Origin: Bacteroidota bacterium
GTDB taxonomy: Bacteria > Bacteroidota > Bacteroidia > Bacteroidales > UBA10428
Length of the DNA: 6,147 nt
Reading direction: 5' to 3'
Assembly: GCA_024640925.1 (NCBI GenBank)
Contig: JAHEEB010000285.1
Location: 1 to 6,147, forward strand
Both the position numbers and the translations under genes were made by a program. The notes beneath the pieces were generated by a model. That model searched no databases. It was not told where the DNA came from and saw only the letters and a list, made by a program, of their open reading frames with translations. This document shows, one piece after another, positions 1-6,147 of this stretch; the stretch's first letter is position 1, and each line of letters opens with the position of its first letter.

Positions 1-1667
1 TAATGGGATCGTTGTTTGCCGAAGTTAAAATTTTAAAAGATTTAAAATACCGCATCAATTTTGGACCTGACTACCGGAATTATCAAAATGGTATTTACAA
101 TGATGGAAAATCGGTTATCAGGGGCGGTTCTTCCTATGCTTTGTATGCCGGAAATAATGACTTCTCCTGGACTCTGGATAACTTACTTTATTACGACAAA
201 GTTTTCGGAGATCACAAAATTGGTGCAACGTTTCTTCAAACAGCATCAAGTTGGAGACATGAACTGTTTTCTATGGATGCACAAGGTATTGCTACCAGTG
301 CAGAAAAATGGTATGCTTTACAAACAGTATCGGCATTAAATAGCTGGAAAACTGATTTAACCGAACGCCAATTGTCTTCATACATGGGACGGTTAAACTA
401 TGGCTTCAGTGATAAATACTTGCTCACTGTATCAGGCCGTTGGGATGGAGCTTCTCAGTTGGCACAGGATCATAAATGGGCATTCTTCCCCAGTGTCGCT
501 TTAGGATGGCGTTTAGATCAGGAAAATTTCATCAGTGATATCAATTGGGTAAGTCAGATGAAACTGCGTTTAGGCTATGGAGAAACAGGAAATGCAGCCG
601 TAATACCATACAATACCAAAGGCCAAATCAATTCTATCCAGCAACCTTTTGCAGGAGATGTTGTTACAGGTTATACAACAACCAAAGAACTTTCAAATAT
701 TTTTCTTGGTTGGGAAACAACATCTCAATACAATTTGGGTATCGATTTTGGAATATTCAAAAATCGAATAAATGGTGTTATCGATTTGTATGCCTCGAAT
801 ACAAACGATCTTTTGTTGAAGGTAGTTTTGCCAACAGTATCGGGTTATTCATCGACTATTGGTAATGTCGGAAAGACAAAAAATAAAGGTATTGACATTA
901 CTCTGAATACCGTCAATGTTAAGAAAAATGACTTTACCTGGGATTCAAGAATTAGTGCTGCATGGCAGAAGGACGAGATTGTGGAGTTAATGAATGGCAA
1001 AGAGGATATGATTAACGACTCCTTGTTCATTGGCGAATCAATTGAATCGTTGTATAATTATAAGAGATTGGGCTTGTGGCAAGATACTCCTGAAGACCAG
1101 GCAGAAATGGCATTATTCAATGCCAACGGTCACAACTTCCAACCAGGTATGGTTAAAGTGAAAGATATGAATGGCGATTATTTAATAAGTGCTAATGATG
1201 ACAGAATTATTGTGGGCAACACTCGTCCCCGCTGGACAGTTGGTATTATTAATAATTTCATTTACAAGAACTGGAATCTTTCAATATTTATTACAGGCCG
1301 TCTGAAGTACAAAGTTGGCATTGGTGAAGGCTTAACGGGTATGTATGGAGATCAACGGGTTATCGATTACTGGACACCAACCAATACAGGTGCAGAATAT
1401 CAGAAACCTTTCAGGAATGAAGCTGGTGGTGATTCATACTCCGGCACATACTATACCGATGATTCATACCTAAAAATACGCAGTATCTCTCTTGGGTACC
1501 AGCTTCCTGAATCTGTTCTTACAAAACTGAAGGTAAGTAACCTCCGGCTGTATGTTCAATCAAGAAATACAGGAATGCTCTGGTCAAGCAATACATTCCG
1601 GGATGCAGAATTTAATACTCTATACTACAATCGTGGTTTGGTATTCGGCATTGATGTTGGATTCTAA
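1..1667 (+). CDS. SusC/RagA-family TonB-linked outer-membrane receptor, C-terminal half (5' end outside window)
   Basis: Outer-membrane beta-barrel of a SusCD nutrient importer; the family moves oligosaccharides or peptides into the periplasm using TonB-ExbBD energy. About 554 residues are visible, against roughly 1000 for the family, so the carboxypeptidase-like domain, plug and first barrel strands lie left of the window. The ATG at position 3 is an internal Met: the reading frame is open to the edge and the protein there is already in barrel sequence (AEVKILKDLKYRINFGPDY). Numbering from that Met, family hallmarks are FFPSVALGWR (161-170), LRLGYGETGN (188-197), WETTSQYNLGIDFG (237-250), NVGKTKNKGID (288-298), YWTPTN (456-461), LRLYVQSRN (514-522) and a C-terminal beta-signal strand ending in Phe (GLVFGIDVGF, 545-554). 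No frameshift or stop interrupts it. It is followed after 49 nt by its SusD partner. The family is certain; the substrate is unknown. Confidence 0.96.
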   Translation, partial: MGSLFAEVKILKDLKYRINFGPDYRNYQNGIYNDGKSVIRGGSSYALYAGNNDFSWTLDNLLYYDKVFGDHKIGATFLQTASSWRHELFSMDAQGIATSAEKWYALQTVSALNSWKTDLTERQLSSYMGRLNYGFSDKYLLTVSGRWDGASQLAQDHKWAFFPSVALGWRLDQENFISDINWVSQMKLRLGYGETGNAAVIPYNTKGQINSIQQPFAGDVVTGYTTTKELSNIFLGWETTSQYNLGIDFGIFKNRINGVIDLYASNTNDLLLKVVLPTVSGYSSTIGNVGKTKNKGIDITLNTVNVKKNDFTWDSRISAAWQKDEIVELMNGKEDMINDSLFIGESIESLYNYKRLGLWQDTPEDQAEMALFNANGHNFQPGMVKVKDMNGDYLISANDDRIIVGNTRPRWTVGIINNFIYKNWNLSIFITGRLKYKVGIGEGLTGMYGDQRVIDYWTPTNTGAEYQKPFRNEAGGDSYSGTYYTDDSYLKIRSISLGYQLPESVLTKLKVSNLRLYVQSRNTGMLWSSNTFRDAEFNTLYYNRGLVFGIDVGF

Positions 1668-1678
1668 ATCAATACAAT

Positions 1679-1709
1679 CGTAAATTGTCAATACCATAAA
1701 TTGTAAATA
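1679..1709 (+). repeat. Two-copy 15-bp direct repeat in the susC-susD spacer
   Basis: Two 15-bp copies, at 1679-1693 and 1695-1709, match at 13 of 15 positions and share the core TAAATTGT (1681-1688 and 1697-1704), giving a 16-bp period. The whole 49-bp spacer is AT-rich and contains no terminator-like hairpin, which fits co-transcription of the two genes. The repeat ends 7 bp before the susD start, so it lies in the untranslated leader of that gene. Whether it is functional or just degenerate low-complexity DNA cannot be told. Confidence 0.5.
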
Positions 1710-1716
1710 TCAATAT

Positions 1717-3744
1717 ATGAATATGTATAAAAGAATAATTATAGCACTATCAGTAGTTTTAATTACTGCTATATGCACTTCATGCAAGAAAGACTTTCTT
1801 GATGAAGAATTAAAAACAAAAAGAAGCTACGAATATTTTTCTACCCCTGAAGGTATAAATGATGCAGTTGTGGCTTTATATAATTATTACAGATATCCGT
1901 TCACTTTTGAACATGGATATTCTACTACTTCCTATGGAGCCGATGAATTTACCGTTGGTGACGATAATAGTAACCACGATTGGAACGATTACACTGCAAA
2001 TCTAAGCCCTATGGTTATAAGTATCAATGTCAATACAACACTTACATCTGATATCTGGGATAATATGTACAAAGCCATTAGTGTTGCAAATCTGGTACTT
2101 GCCAACGTTGATGAAGTGGTGACCGATGAGGCTGCGAATACATTGTACAAAGCAGAAGCATCCTTTGCCCGCGGCTGGAATTACTTCAACCTTGTTCAAC
2201 AATATGGCGGAGTAGTTTTAACTCTAAAACCCTCAGAGGGTGTTGAACGATATTATACACGGGCATCGAAGGAGGAATGCGTAAACCAGATTATTGCTGA
2301 CTTTAGAACAGCATATGCCGGTTTACCTGAAACCGAATCTTCCGAAGGTAAGCTTTACAAAGATGTAGCTGCTCATTTCCTTGCTAAGGCTCTCTTATAC
2401 AGGGCTTCGGAAATTAATAGTGACTGGAATTCTTCATACATTGCTGCTGATTTAGCAGAATGTATTACTCTTGCCGACGAGGTTATTGCAAACCATGCTT
2501 TAGCCGCTGATTTCCGCGATATATTTGCTTTTACCGAACCCGATGGTGCAAATGAAATGCTTCCTGAAATTATTTTTGCAGCACAGTTTTCCGATGCCAA
2601 TACTACGGTTGAAGGTAACCGTATGCATTTGTATTTTGTTTCGCAGTATAAAAACCTTACGGGTTTTACGCGCGATATTGCCGGTGGTCGTGAGTACCAG
2701 CGTATGAGGCCTTCAGACTACATCTACGATGTGTTTGATATGCAGAATGATTCCCGGTTCTGGAAATCGTTCAGGACAAAACAAAATCTGAACAATGCTG
2801 CAACGGTGAGCCAGCTTGGTGGTGCAGATACAAATACAAATGCACCTATTTCATACAGTCAGGGCGATTTGGGTGTTATTTATATCATTAATAAGAAGAC
2901 CGATCTGCGTTTCGATAAGAATACTCCTTTATGTAAAAATCATACCGGTGTATATTTTCTGAACCCTTATACCGGCAAACCAACTCCTCACACATACTGT
3001 CGGTATTTCTCCGATGGCACAAATCATTTACGTGCAACAACCGGTGTTTTTAACAGGTTCCCATCATGCAATAAGTGGCTCGATGGTTCACGACCTAACT
3101 TCAATTACGAGTTAGGCCGTCGCGATGGCATTTTAGCCCGGGTTGCTGAAACCTATTTGATAAAAGCCGAAGCATTAATTCGCCAGGGAAAATATTCCGA
3201 TGCGATTGGAGCAATTAATATTGTTAGAAACCGTGCAGCCTTCAAAGATGGAGAAAACCGTTCAGCATACACAGATGGAGGCGCAGCTTATTTAAATAAT
3301 GCTGCCGGACAAGCAACCTTTCCGGAAGGTGTTTTGTGTAACTCTCATGCCGATTCAAACTCTTATTACGAATCGAATAATATAGCTAAAACTACCACGG
3401 CTACAGATTTGACAGTTTTAAGTCCCTCTTCTCTGCCGGCAGTTGACGAAGCTATAATCGCAAAATTAGGTTACACCTCAGATTACGACCGCATGATGTG
3501 TTTTTTGCTTAATGAGCGCTCGCGTGAGTTAGTCGGGGAGTTTATGCGCTGGGAAGATTTGTCCCGTACAAAAACATTGGAGGCACGGGTTAAAGCATTC
3601 AATCCGGATGCATCGTCAAACTTCAATGCAGCAAAACATTATTTGCGTCCGATACCTCAGACATTCTTAGATGCTATTTATAATGAGCAGGGGAAGACCT
3701 TAACAGCCGGCGAGAAAACAGCCATGCAAAACCCAGGGTATTAG
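1717..3744 (+). CDS. SusD/RagB-family surface nutrient-binding lipoprotein
   Basis: Surface lipoprotein that caps the SusC barrel and binds the glycan or other ligand before import. It is complete at 675 residues, a large member (about 500-650 is common). The N-terminus is a type II signal: MYKR, a hydrophobic run (7-19), then CTSC with Cys23 as the likely lipidated residue; Cys20 is a poor site because Ile precedes it. CKKDFLDEE follows, as is typical of the family. AEASFARGWNYFNLVQQYGG (146-165) is the SusD-like N-terminal motif. The C-terminal RagB/SusD part shows the TPR-like helices AETYLIKAEALI...INIVRNRAA (477-508), the hallmark NERSRELVGEFMRWEDLSR (599-617), YLRPIPQTFLD (642-652) and the terminal QNPGY. 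About 80 residues (509-588) between these motifs look like an extended loop insertion. The start at 1717 is preferred; a second ATG two codons in (1723) is possible. There is no clear Shine-Dalgarno sequence, as is usual in Bacteroidota. Translation ends about 30 bp before a strong terminator. Confidence 0.97.
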   Translation: MNMYKRIIIALSVVLITAICTSCKKDFLDEELKTKRSYEYFSTPEGINDAVVALYNYYRYPFTFEHGYSTTSYGADEFTVGDDNSNHDWNDYTANLSPMVISINVNTTLTSDIWDNMYKAISVANLVLANVDEVVTDEAANTLYKAEASFARGWNYFNLVQQYGGVVLTLKPSEGVERYYTRASKEECVNQIIADFRTAYAGLPETESSEGKLYKDVAAHFLAKALLYRASEINSDWNSSYIAADLAECITLADEVIANHALAADFRDIFAFTEPDGANEMLPEIIFAAQFSDANTTVEGNRMHLYFVSQYKNLTGFTRDIAGGREYQRMRPSDYIYDVFDMQNDSRFWKSFRTKQNLNNAATVSQLGGADTNTNAPISYSQGDLGVIYIINKKTDLRFDKNTPLCKNHTGVYFLNPYTGKPTPHTYCRYFSDGTNHLRATTGVFNRFPSCNKWLDGSRPNFNYELGRRDGILARVAETYLIKAEALIRQGKYSDAIGAINIVRNRAAFKDGENRSAYTDGGAAYLNNAAGQATFPEGVLCNSHADSNSYYESNNIAKTTTATDLTVLSPSSLPAVDEAIIAKLGYTSDYDRMMCFLLNERSRELVGEFMRWEDLSRTKTLEARVKAFNPDASSNFNAAKHYLRPIPQTFLDAIYNEQGKTLTAGEKTAMQNPGY

Positions 3745-3776
3745 TTAAAGCTAAATAGTTGTTGTTTTTCTATTTT

Positions 3777-3807
3777 AAAGCTGTCTCAGAGTTGGGACAG
3801 CTTTTTT
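3777..3807 (+). terminator. Rho-independent terminator of the susCD operon
   Basis: AAAGCTGTCTC (3777-3787) pairs with GGGACAGCTTT (3794-3804), an 11-bp stem with one G-U pair and a 6-nt loop (3788-3793). The stem runs into a T-tract (3802-3807). It begins 33 bp after the SusD stop codon. The opposite strand lacks an equally good T-tract, so it should act mainly on rightward transcripts. Confidence 0.9.
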
Positions 3808-3812
3808 AGTTG

Positions 3813-3859
3813 AAAAATTTTGCTGAGCAATTGCAGACAATGCTAAAAGCAAAATTTTT
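3813..3859. terminator. Long hairpin, possible bidirectional terminator
   Basis: AAAAATTTTGCT (3813-3824) and AGCAAAATTTTT (3848-3859) are perfect 12-bp inverted repeats. Inside them AGCA (3826-3829) can pair with TGCT (3841-3844) and TTG (3831-3833) with CAA (3838-3840), closing a CAGA loop, so nearly the whole 47 nt folds as one hairpin. Both strands end in T5 at the outer edge, and the plus strand continues with more T residues after 3859. The hairpin lies between convergent genes and could stop leftward chemoreceptor transcripts and back up the susCD terminator. No other terminator-like hairpin is visible nearer the chemoreceptor stop, but the stem is AT-rich and 240 nt away, so termination is inferred only. 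Confidence 0.5.
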
Positions 3860-3926
3860 ATTTTTTGCTTGTTTAGTTAGATGGAATTAAGTTTTAAAAT
3901 CATTATTGTCCGCTTTAAAATAAGAA

Positions 3927-4052
3927 TGCAACCTCTACAAGGTTGTGAAAACTTAAAACAATCTGTTCTACAATAATGTATCCTCTACGAGGATAATTTG
4001 ACAACTTCGTAGAAATGAATAATGACTAAAGAACAACCTCGTAGAGGTTGCA
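3927..4052. repeat. Nested inverted-repeat element made of five YTCTACRA-core units
   Basis: The ends are 20-bp inverted repeats: TGCAACCTCTACAAGGTTGT at 3927-3946 matches the reverse complement of 4033-4052 at 19 of 20 positions. Each end is itself a small hairpin: CAACCT/AGGTTG around 3935-3939, and CAACCTC/GAGGTTG around GTA (4041-4043). A central unit TATCCTC-TAC-GAGGATA (3979-3995) is a perfect 7-bp stem with a 3-nt loop. Two degenerate units lie between, TTCTACAA (3966-3973) and TCGTAGAA (4007-4014, reverse orientation). The five cores are placed nearly symmetrically about position 3990, so the entire 126 bp is an imperfect palindrome. There is no coding capacity. It looks like a small non-autonomous repeat (REP/BIME- or MITE-like); other copies cannot be checked here and no target-site duplication is evident. 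Confidence 0.65.
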
Positions 4053-4100
4053 ATTGTGAGATGTGGGTCACATTTAATATTTTTACCGGACAACAATGTT

Positions 4101-5873
4101 TTAAAATTTAAAAAATTCTATCATTTCTTTTAGTTTAGATGCTTGGGCTGCTAATTCTTCAGTATTACCTGCTAACTTTTCTGCAGCAGCGGCATTGTTT
4201 TGTGTAACTATATTCATTTGTTGAACCGATAAATTAACTTGTTCAGCACCCGAACCTTGCTCTAAACTGGAATTTGTAATTTGTTGTACAAGTTGTACTG
4301 TCTTATTTATTTTCGGTACTAATTCCCGCATTTTCTGATTTGACATCTCTGTCGTATACTTACTGGCAGACGTTAAACTTACAATTTCATCGGCTGCCTG
4401 TTTACTTCTTTCTGCTAGTTTTCTAACTTCTGCTGCTACCACGGCAAAACCTTTTCCGTGCTCACCAGCACGGGCAGCTTCAACTGCAGCATTTAATGCT
4501 AATATATTCGTTTGAAATGCGATATCATTTATAATTAGAATTTTTTCAGCTATTTTACTTGCATTCTCAAGACTTTGTTCAAGTGTATTTCCAAAATCGC
4601 CTAGGTCCTTTGCCGAAACTTCTGCAATTTTCTCCGTTTCTTTAGCATTTTCTGTATTTTGATGAATATTGGAAACCATTTGCTCCATTGAAGACGATAC
4701 TTCTTCAAGCGACGAGGCTTGCTCGTTTGAACTTTCTGATAGTGAACCTGTAGTAGATGTTAATTGTTCTGATGATGAAGCAATAATAGCACTTGCTTTC
4801 TGAACAGCGAGTAGTGTTTCTGTTAGATTTTCTGACATAATATACATCGATGAAATAACACCCCTTTGTTTATTTATATTGTCAAATTCGATATCTGACA
4901 AATCTCCTCTGGCTATTTTATTGGCAATTTCAGCTACAATTGCAGGATCTCCACCGAGTGTATTTAGAATATTTTTTGCAACATAAACGCTAATTGCTAA
5001 AACAAAAGCAATTCCTATTAACATAATTATTACAAGAATAATTATGGAACGTTTCTGTTGTTCTTCTGCGTTTTTCTCAACTTTATTAACTATTTTCTCT
5101 ATTAAAGGATCAATCTTGTGAATTGCAATTCTCATTTCACCAAGCAACCCTTCATTTTCGTTTAACCCAATTTCTTTCTCTTTATCTGTTAGTAAATTAA
5201 AATTTAATTTATAATCGTTCAAGTAACTTATAATTTTCTCTGAATTTGATTTTCCTTTAATTAATTGTATCGTATTAGTTATTTCGTTATTAAATAGCTC
5301 TAAATATTTAATGTTTTTACGAAGCATATAATCTTTTTCATATCGCCTCAATATAAGTAAACTCACATGAGCTGGCGAGTTATTAAACGAATTCTTTATT
5401 TCTGTTTCAGCATTGTGAACCGATTTTCGTAATTCACCCTCCAACCCATAATCTAAATAACCTCTATCCTTATATAAATTAACAATTTTATCAAAAGTTG
5501 ATTGATAAACATTAAAATTAGAATTCACTTCTTTTATCCATTCTGTTATTTCATTATCAATAATCGATTTATTACGAGAAAGTTGATTAAGCAAATAAGA
5601 TATGGAATCATTATTACTTTTAAAGGATGTTAAGTATTTGCTTTCGAAATTGGCAAAATAATCAAGATTTATAGTTTCTCTTGATAAAAAATCCTTCTCG
5701 TTTTTTCTTTGCTCAAGAAAAATAATTTCAAGGTTTTTCGTTATCAGTAATGTGTTTTTTGTCTGTGTTGATTTTTCGAAAGCTAATAGAGAAATGGTTG
5801 CTACAATAATAAAAATAACAATAACGATAGTAATTAAAATTATGAATTTCCCCTTCAAACTAATTATTCTCAT
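4101..5873 (-). CDS. Methyl-accepting chemotaxis protein with HBM-like periplasmic sensor
   Basis: Transmembrane chemoreceptor that senses a periplasmic ligand and controls CheA-CheW signalling in the cytoplasm. It is complete at 590 residues. Order: short basic N-terminus, membrane segment 1 (about 10-32), a helical periplasmic region of about 243 residues (33-275), membrane segment 2 (about 276-299), HAMP linker (about 300-355, with [20 protein letters not shown]), then the signalling coiled coil (about 360-586). The conserved hairpin tip is unmistakable: [20 protein letters not shown] (448-467), [20 protein letters not shown] (470-489). The sensor carries a repeated motif, [10 protein letters not shown] (56-65) and [10 protein letters not shown] (176-185), each followed by a Tyr/Phe-rich helix. 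This resembles the helical bimodular (HBM) domain known from McpS-type receptors. There is no C-terminal CheR-binding pentapeptide; the protein ends EFFKF. The start at 5873 directly precedes the basic and membrane segment. The gene is convergent to susCD and monocistronic within the window. MCP identity is near certain; HBM is likely; the ligand is unknown. Confidence 0.96.
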   Translation of the reverse strand: MRIISLKGKFIILITIVIVIFIIVATISLLAFEKSTQTKNTLLITKNLEIIFLEQRKNEKDFLSRETINLDYFANFESKYLTSFKSNNDSISYLLNQLSRNKSIIDNEITEWIKEVNSNFNVYQSTFDKIVNLYKDRGYLDYGLEGELRKSVHNAETEIKNSFNNSPAHVSLLILRRYEKDYMLRKNIKYLELFNNEITNTIQLIKGKSNSEKIISYLNDYKLNFNLLTDKEKEIGLNENEGLLGEMRIAIHKIDPLIEKIVNKVEKNAEEQQKRSIIILVIIMLIGIAFVLAISVYVAKNILNTLGGDPAIVAEIANKIARGDLSDIEFDNINKQRGVISSMYIMSENLTETLLAVQKASAIIASSSEQLTSTTGSLSESSNEQASSLEEVSSSMEQMVSNIHQNTENAKETEKIAEVSAKDLGDFGNTLEQSLENASKIAEKILIINDIAFQTNILALNAAVEAARAGEHGKGFAVVAAEVRKLAERSKQAADEIVSLTSASKYTTEMSNQKMRELVPKINKTVQLVQQITNSSLEQGSGAEQVNLSVQQMNIVTQNNAAAAEKLAGNTEELAAQASKLKEMIEFFKF

Positions 5874-5905
5874 ATCATTAATTGTTTGAATTTAAACTAT
5901 CTAAT

Positions 5906-5937
5906 TAAAGTTAAGACATAATTTCGTATAAAGCAAT
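5906..5937 (-). promoter_or_regulatory. Candidate Bacteroidota-type promoter of the chemoreceptor gene
   Basis: Read on the minus strand, ATTG (5937-5934) is followed after 20 nt by TAACTTTA (5913-5906). The known Bacteroides consensus is TTTG at -33, a 19-21 nt spacer and TAnnTTTG at -7, so each box has one mismatch. Transcription would start about 25 nt upstream of the chemoreceptor ATG. In such AT-rich DNA a match of this quality can arise by chance. Confidence 0.35.
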
Positions 5938-5947
5938 TTAATTTTAG

Positions 5948-6147
5948 GAGTGAAGAGTGAACAGGCAATAGGCAATAGGGAATAGGGAACAGGGAATAGG
6001 GAATAGGAATAGGGAATAGGGAATAGGGAACAGGGAACAGGGAATAGGGAATAGGGAATAGGGAATAGGGAATAGGGAATAGGGAATAGGGAATAGGGAA
6101 TAGGGAATAGGGAACAGGGAATAGGGAATAGGCAATAGGGAATAGGG
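5948..6147. repeat. Heptanucleotide tandem repeat array (TAGGGAA), running off the right edge
   Basis: About 28 tandem 7-bp units plus a partial one fill 5948-6147, and the array continues past the window. In the register AATAGGG from 5960 there are 27 units: 19 AATAGGG, 4 AACAGGG (5988, 6029, 6036, 6113), 2 AATAGGC (5967, 6127), 1 AACAGGC (5960) and one shortened 6-bp unit (6002-6007). Two further in-phase but diverged units, GAGTGAA twice, sit at 5948-5961. GGG recurs every 7 bp on the plus strand, giving G3N4 runs typical of G-quadruplex-forming DNA. Every plus-strand frame hits TAG; one minus-strand frame is open only because the repeat contains no stop there. It is a simple-sequence array, not a gene or CRISPR. 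Confidence 0.95.

Larger units (their letters stand above)
3745..4100. other. Gene-free spacer between convergent genes
   Basis: This 356-bp stretch separates the 3' ends of the SusD gene and the chemoreceptor gene. I see no coding region in it. From left to right it holds the operon terminator (3777-3807), a second long hairpin (3813-3859) with an overlapping smaller inverted repeat (AAGCAAAA at 3847-3854, TTTTGCTT at 3863-3870), a plain AT-rich stretch, the nested inverted-repeat element (3927-4052), and a short AT-rich tail before the chemoreceptor stop codon. The tail contains a small inverted repeat, ATGTG-GGT-CACAT (4061-4073), of no clear meaning. Confidence 0.8.

Noticed and set aside
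3..5. ATG at position 3 as the true start of the receptor gene
   Set aside because: The protein there is already mid-barrel SusC sequence, there is no signal peptide or plug, and the window edge cuts the frame; it is an internal methionine.
845..1030. Minus-strand open frame of 61 codons
   Set aside because: It lies inside the SusC-coding frame on the other strand, whose protein matches the family throughout; the reverse product has no recognisable features.
2002..2707. Small open frames on both strands inside the SusD gene (2002-2202, 2373-2600, 2525-2707)
   Set aside because: All overlap the well-supported SusD frame and show no family motifs, so they are shadows.
3847..3870. AAGCAAAA/TTTTGCTT inverted repeat as a separate terminator
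   Set aside because: It shares its left arm with the longer 3813-3859 hairpin and has a weaker 8-bp AT-rich stem, so it is better seen as an alternative fold of the same region.
4055..4072. CRP/FNR-like site TGTGA...TCACA
   Set aside because: The half-sites are 8 bp apart rather than 6, and the site sits just downstream of the chemoreceptor stop between convergent genes, where no promoter is expected.
5944..6135. Minus-strand open frame encoding repeated PIPYSLF heptapeptides
   Set aside because: A 7-bp repeat read in triplets gives a 7-residue repeat in any frame, and CCCTATT contains no stop in this direction. The frame is open by composition, has no gene-like N-terminus or context, and lies wholly in the tandem array.
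5948..6147. CRISPR array
   Set aside because: The repeat unit is 7 bp with no spacers between units; this is a simple-sequence satellite.

Overview
The window looks like AT-rich chromosomal DNA from a member of the Bacteroidota. The main evidence is an adjacent SusC/SusD pair, an outer-membrane TonB-dependent receptor with its surface glycan-binding lipoprotein, which is a hallmark of this phylum. The genes lack a clear Shine-Dalgarno sequence, and the only promoter-like motif resembles the Bacteroides -33/-7 type. A Bacteroidales or Marinilabiliales-like free-living bacterium is a reasonable guess from the presence of a chemoreceptor, but the sequence does not fix the genus.

Layout: (1) 1-1667, plus strand: C-terminal half of a SusC-family receptor whose 5' part lies outside the window. 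(2) 1717-3744, plus strand: a complete SusD/RagB lipoprotein, 49 nt downstream and surely co-transcribed. (3) 3745-4100: a 356-bp gene-free spacer between convergent genes. It holds a strong intrinsic terminator for the susCD operon, a second hairpin that could act in both directions, and a 126-bp nested inverted-repeat element built from five copies of a small motif (core YTCTACRA). (4) 4101-5873, minus strand: a complete methyl-accepting chemotaxis protein with two membrane segments, a large all-helical periplasmic region resembling the HBM ligand-binding fold, HAMP and a signalling hairpin. (5) 5874-5947: its short leader with a candidate promoter. (6) 5948-6147 and beyond the window: a heptanucleotide tandem array (TAGGGAA and variants) with strong G-quadruplex potential, ending about 11 bp upstream of the candidate promoter.

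How they work together: SusD captures an oligosaccharide or similar ligand at the cell surface and SusC imports it with TonB energy. The substrate cannot be read from this window because no glycoside hydrolase or regulator is visible. The chemoreceptor is convergent and separately transcribed, so a functional link to the SusCD pair is only speculation. No new multi-gene system is evident. The parts most worth a second look are the two non-coding repeats (the nested palindromic element and the heptamer array at the chemoreceptor promoter) and the HBM-like sensor.
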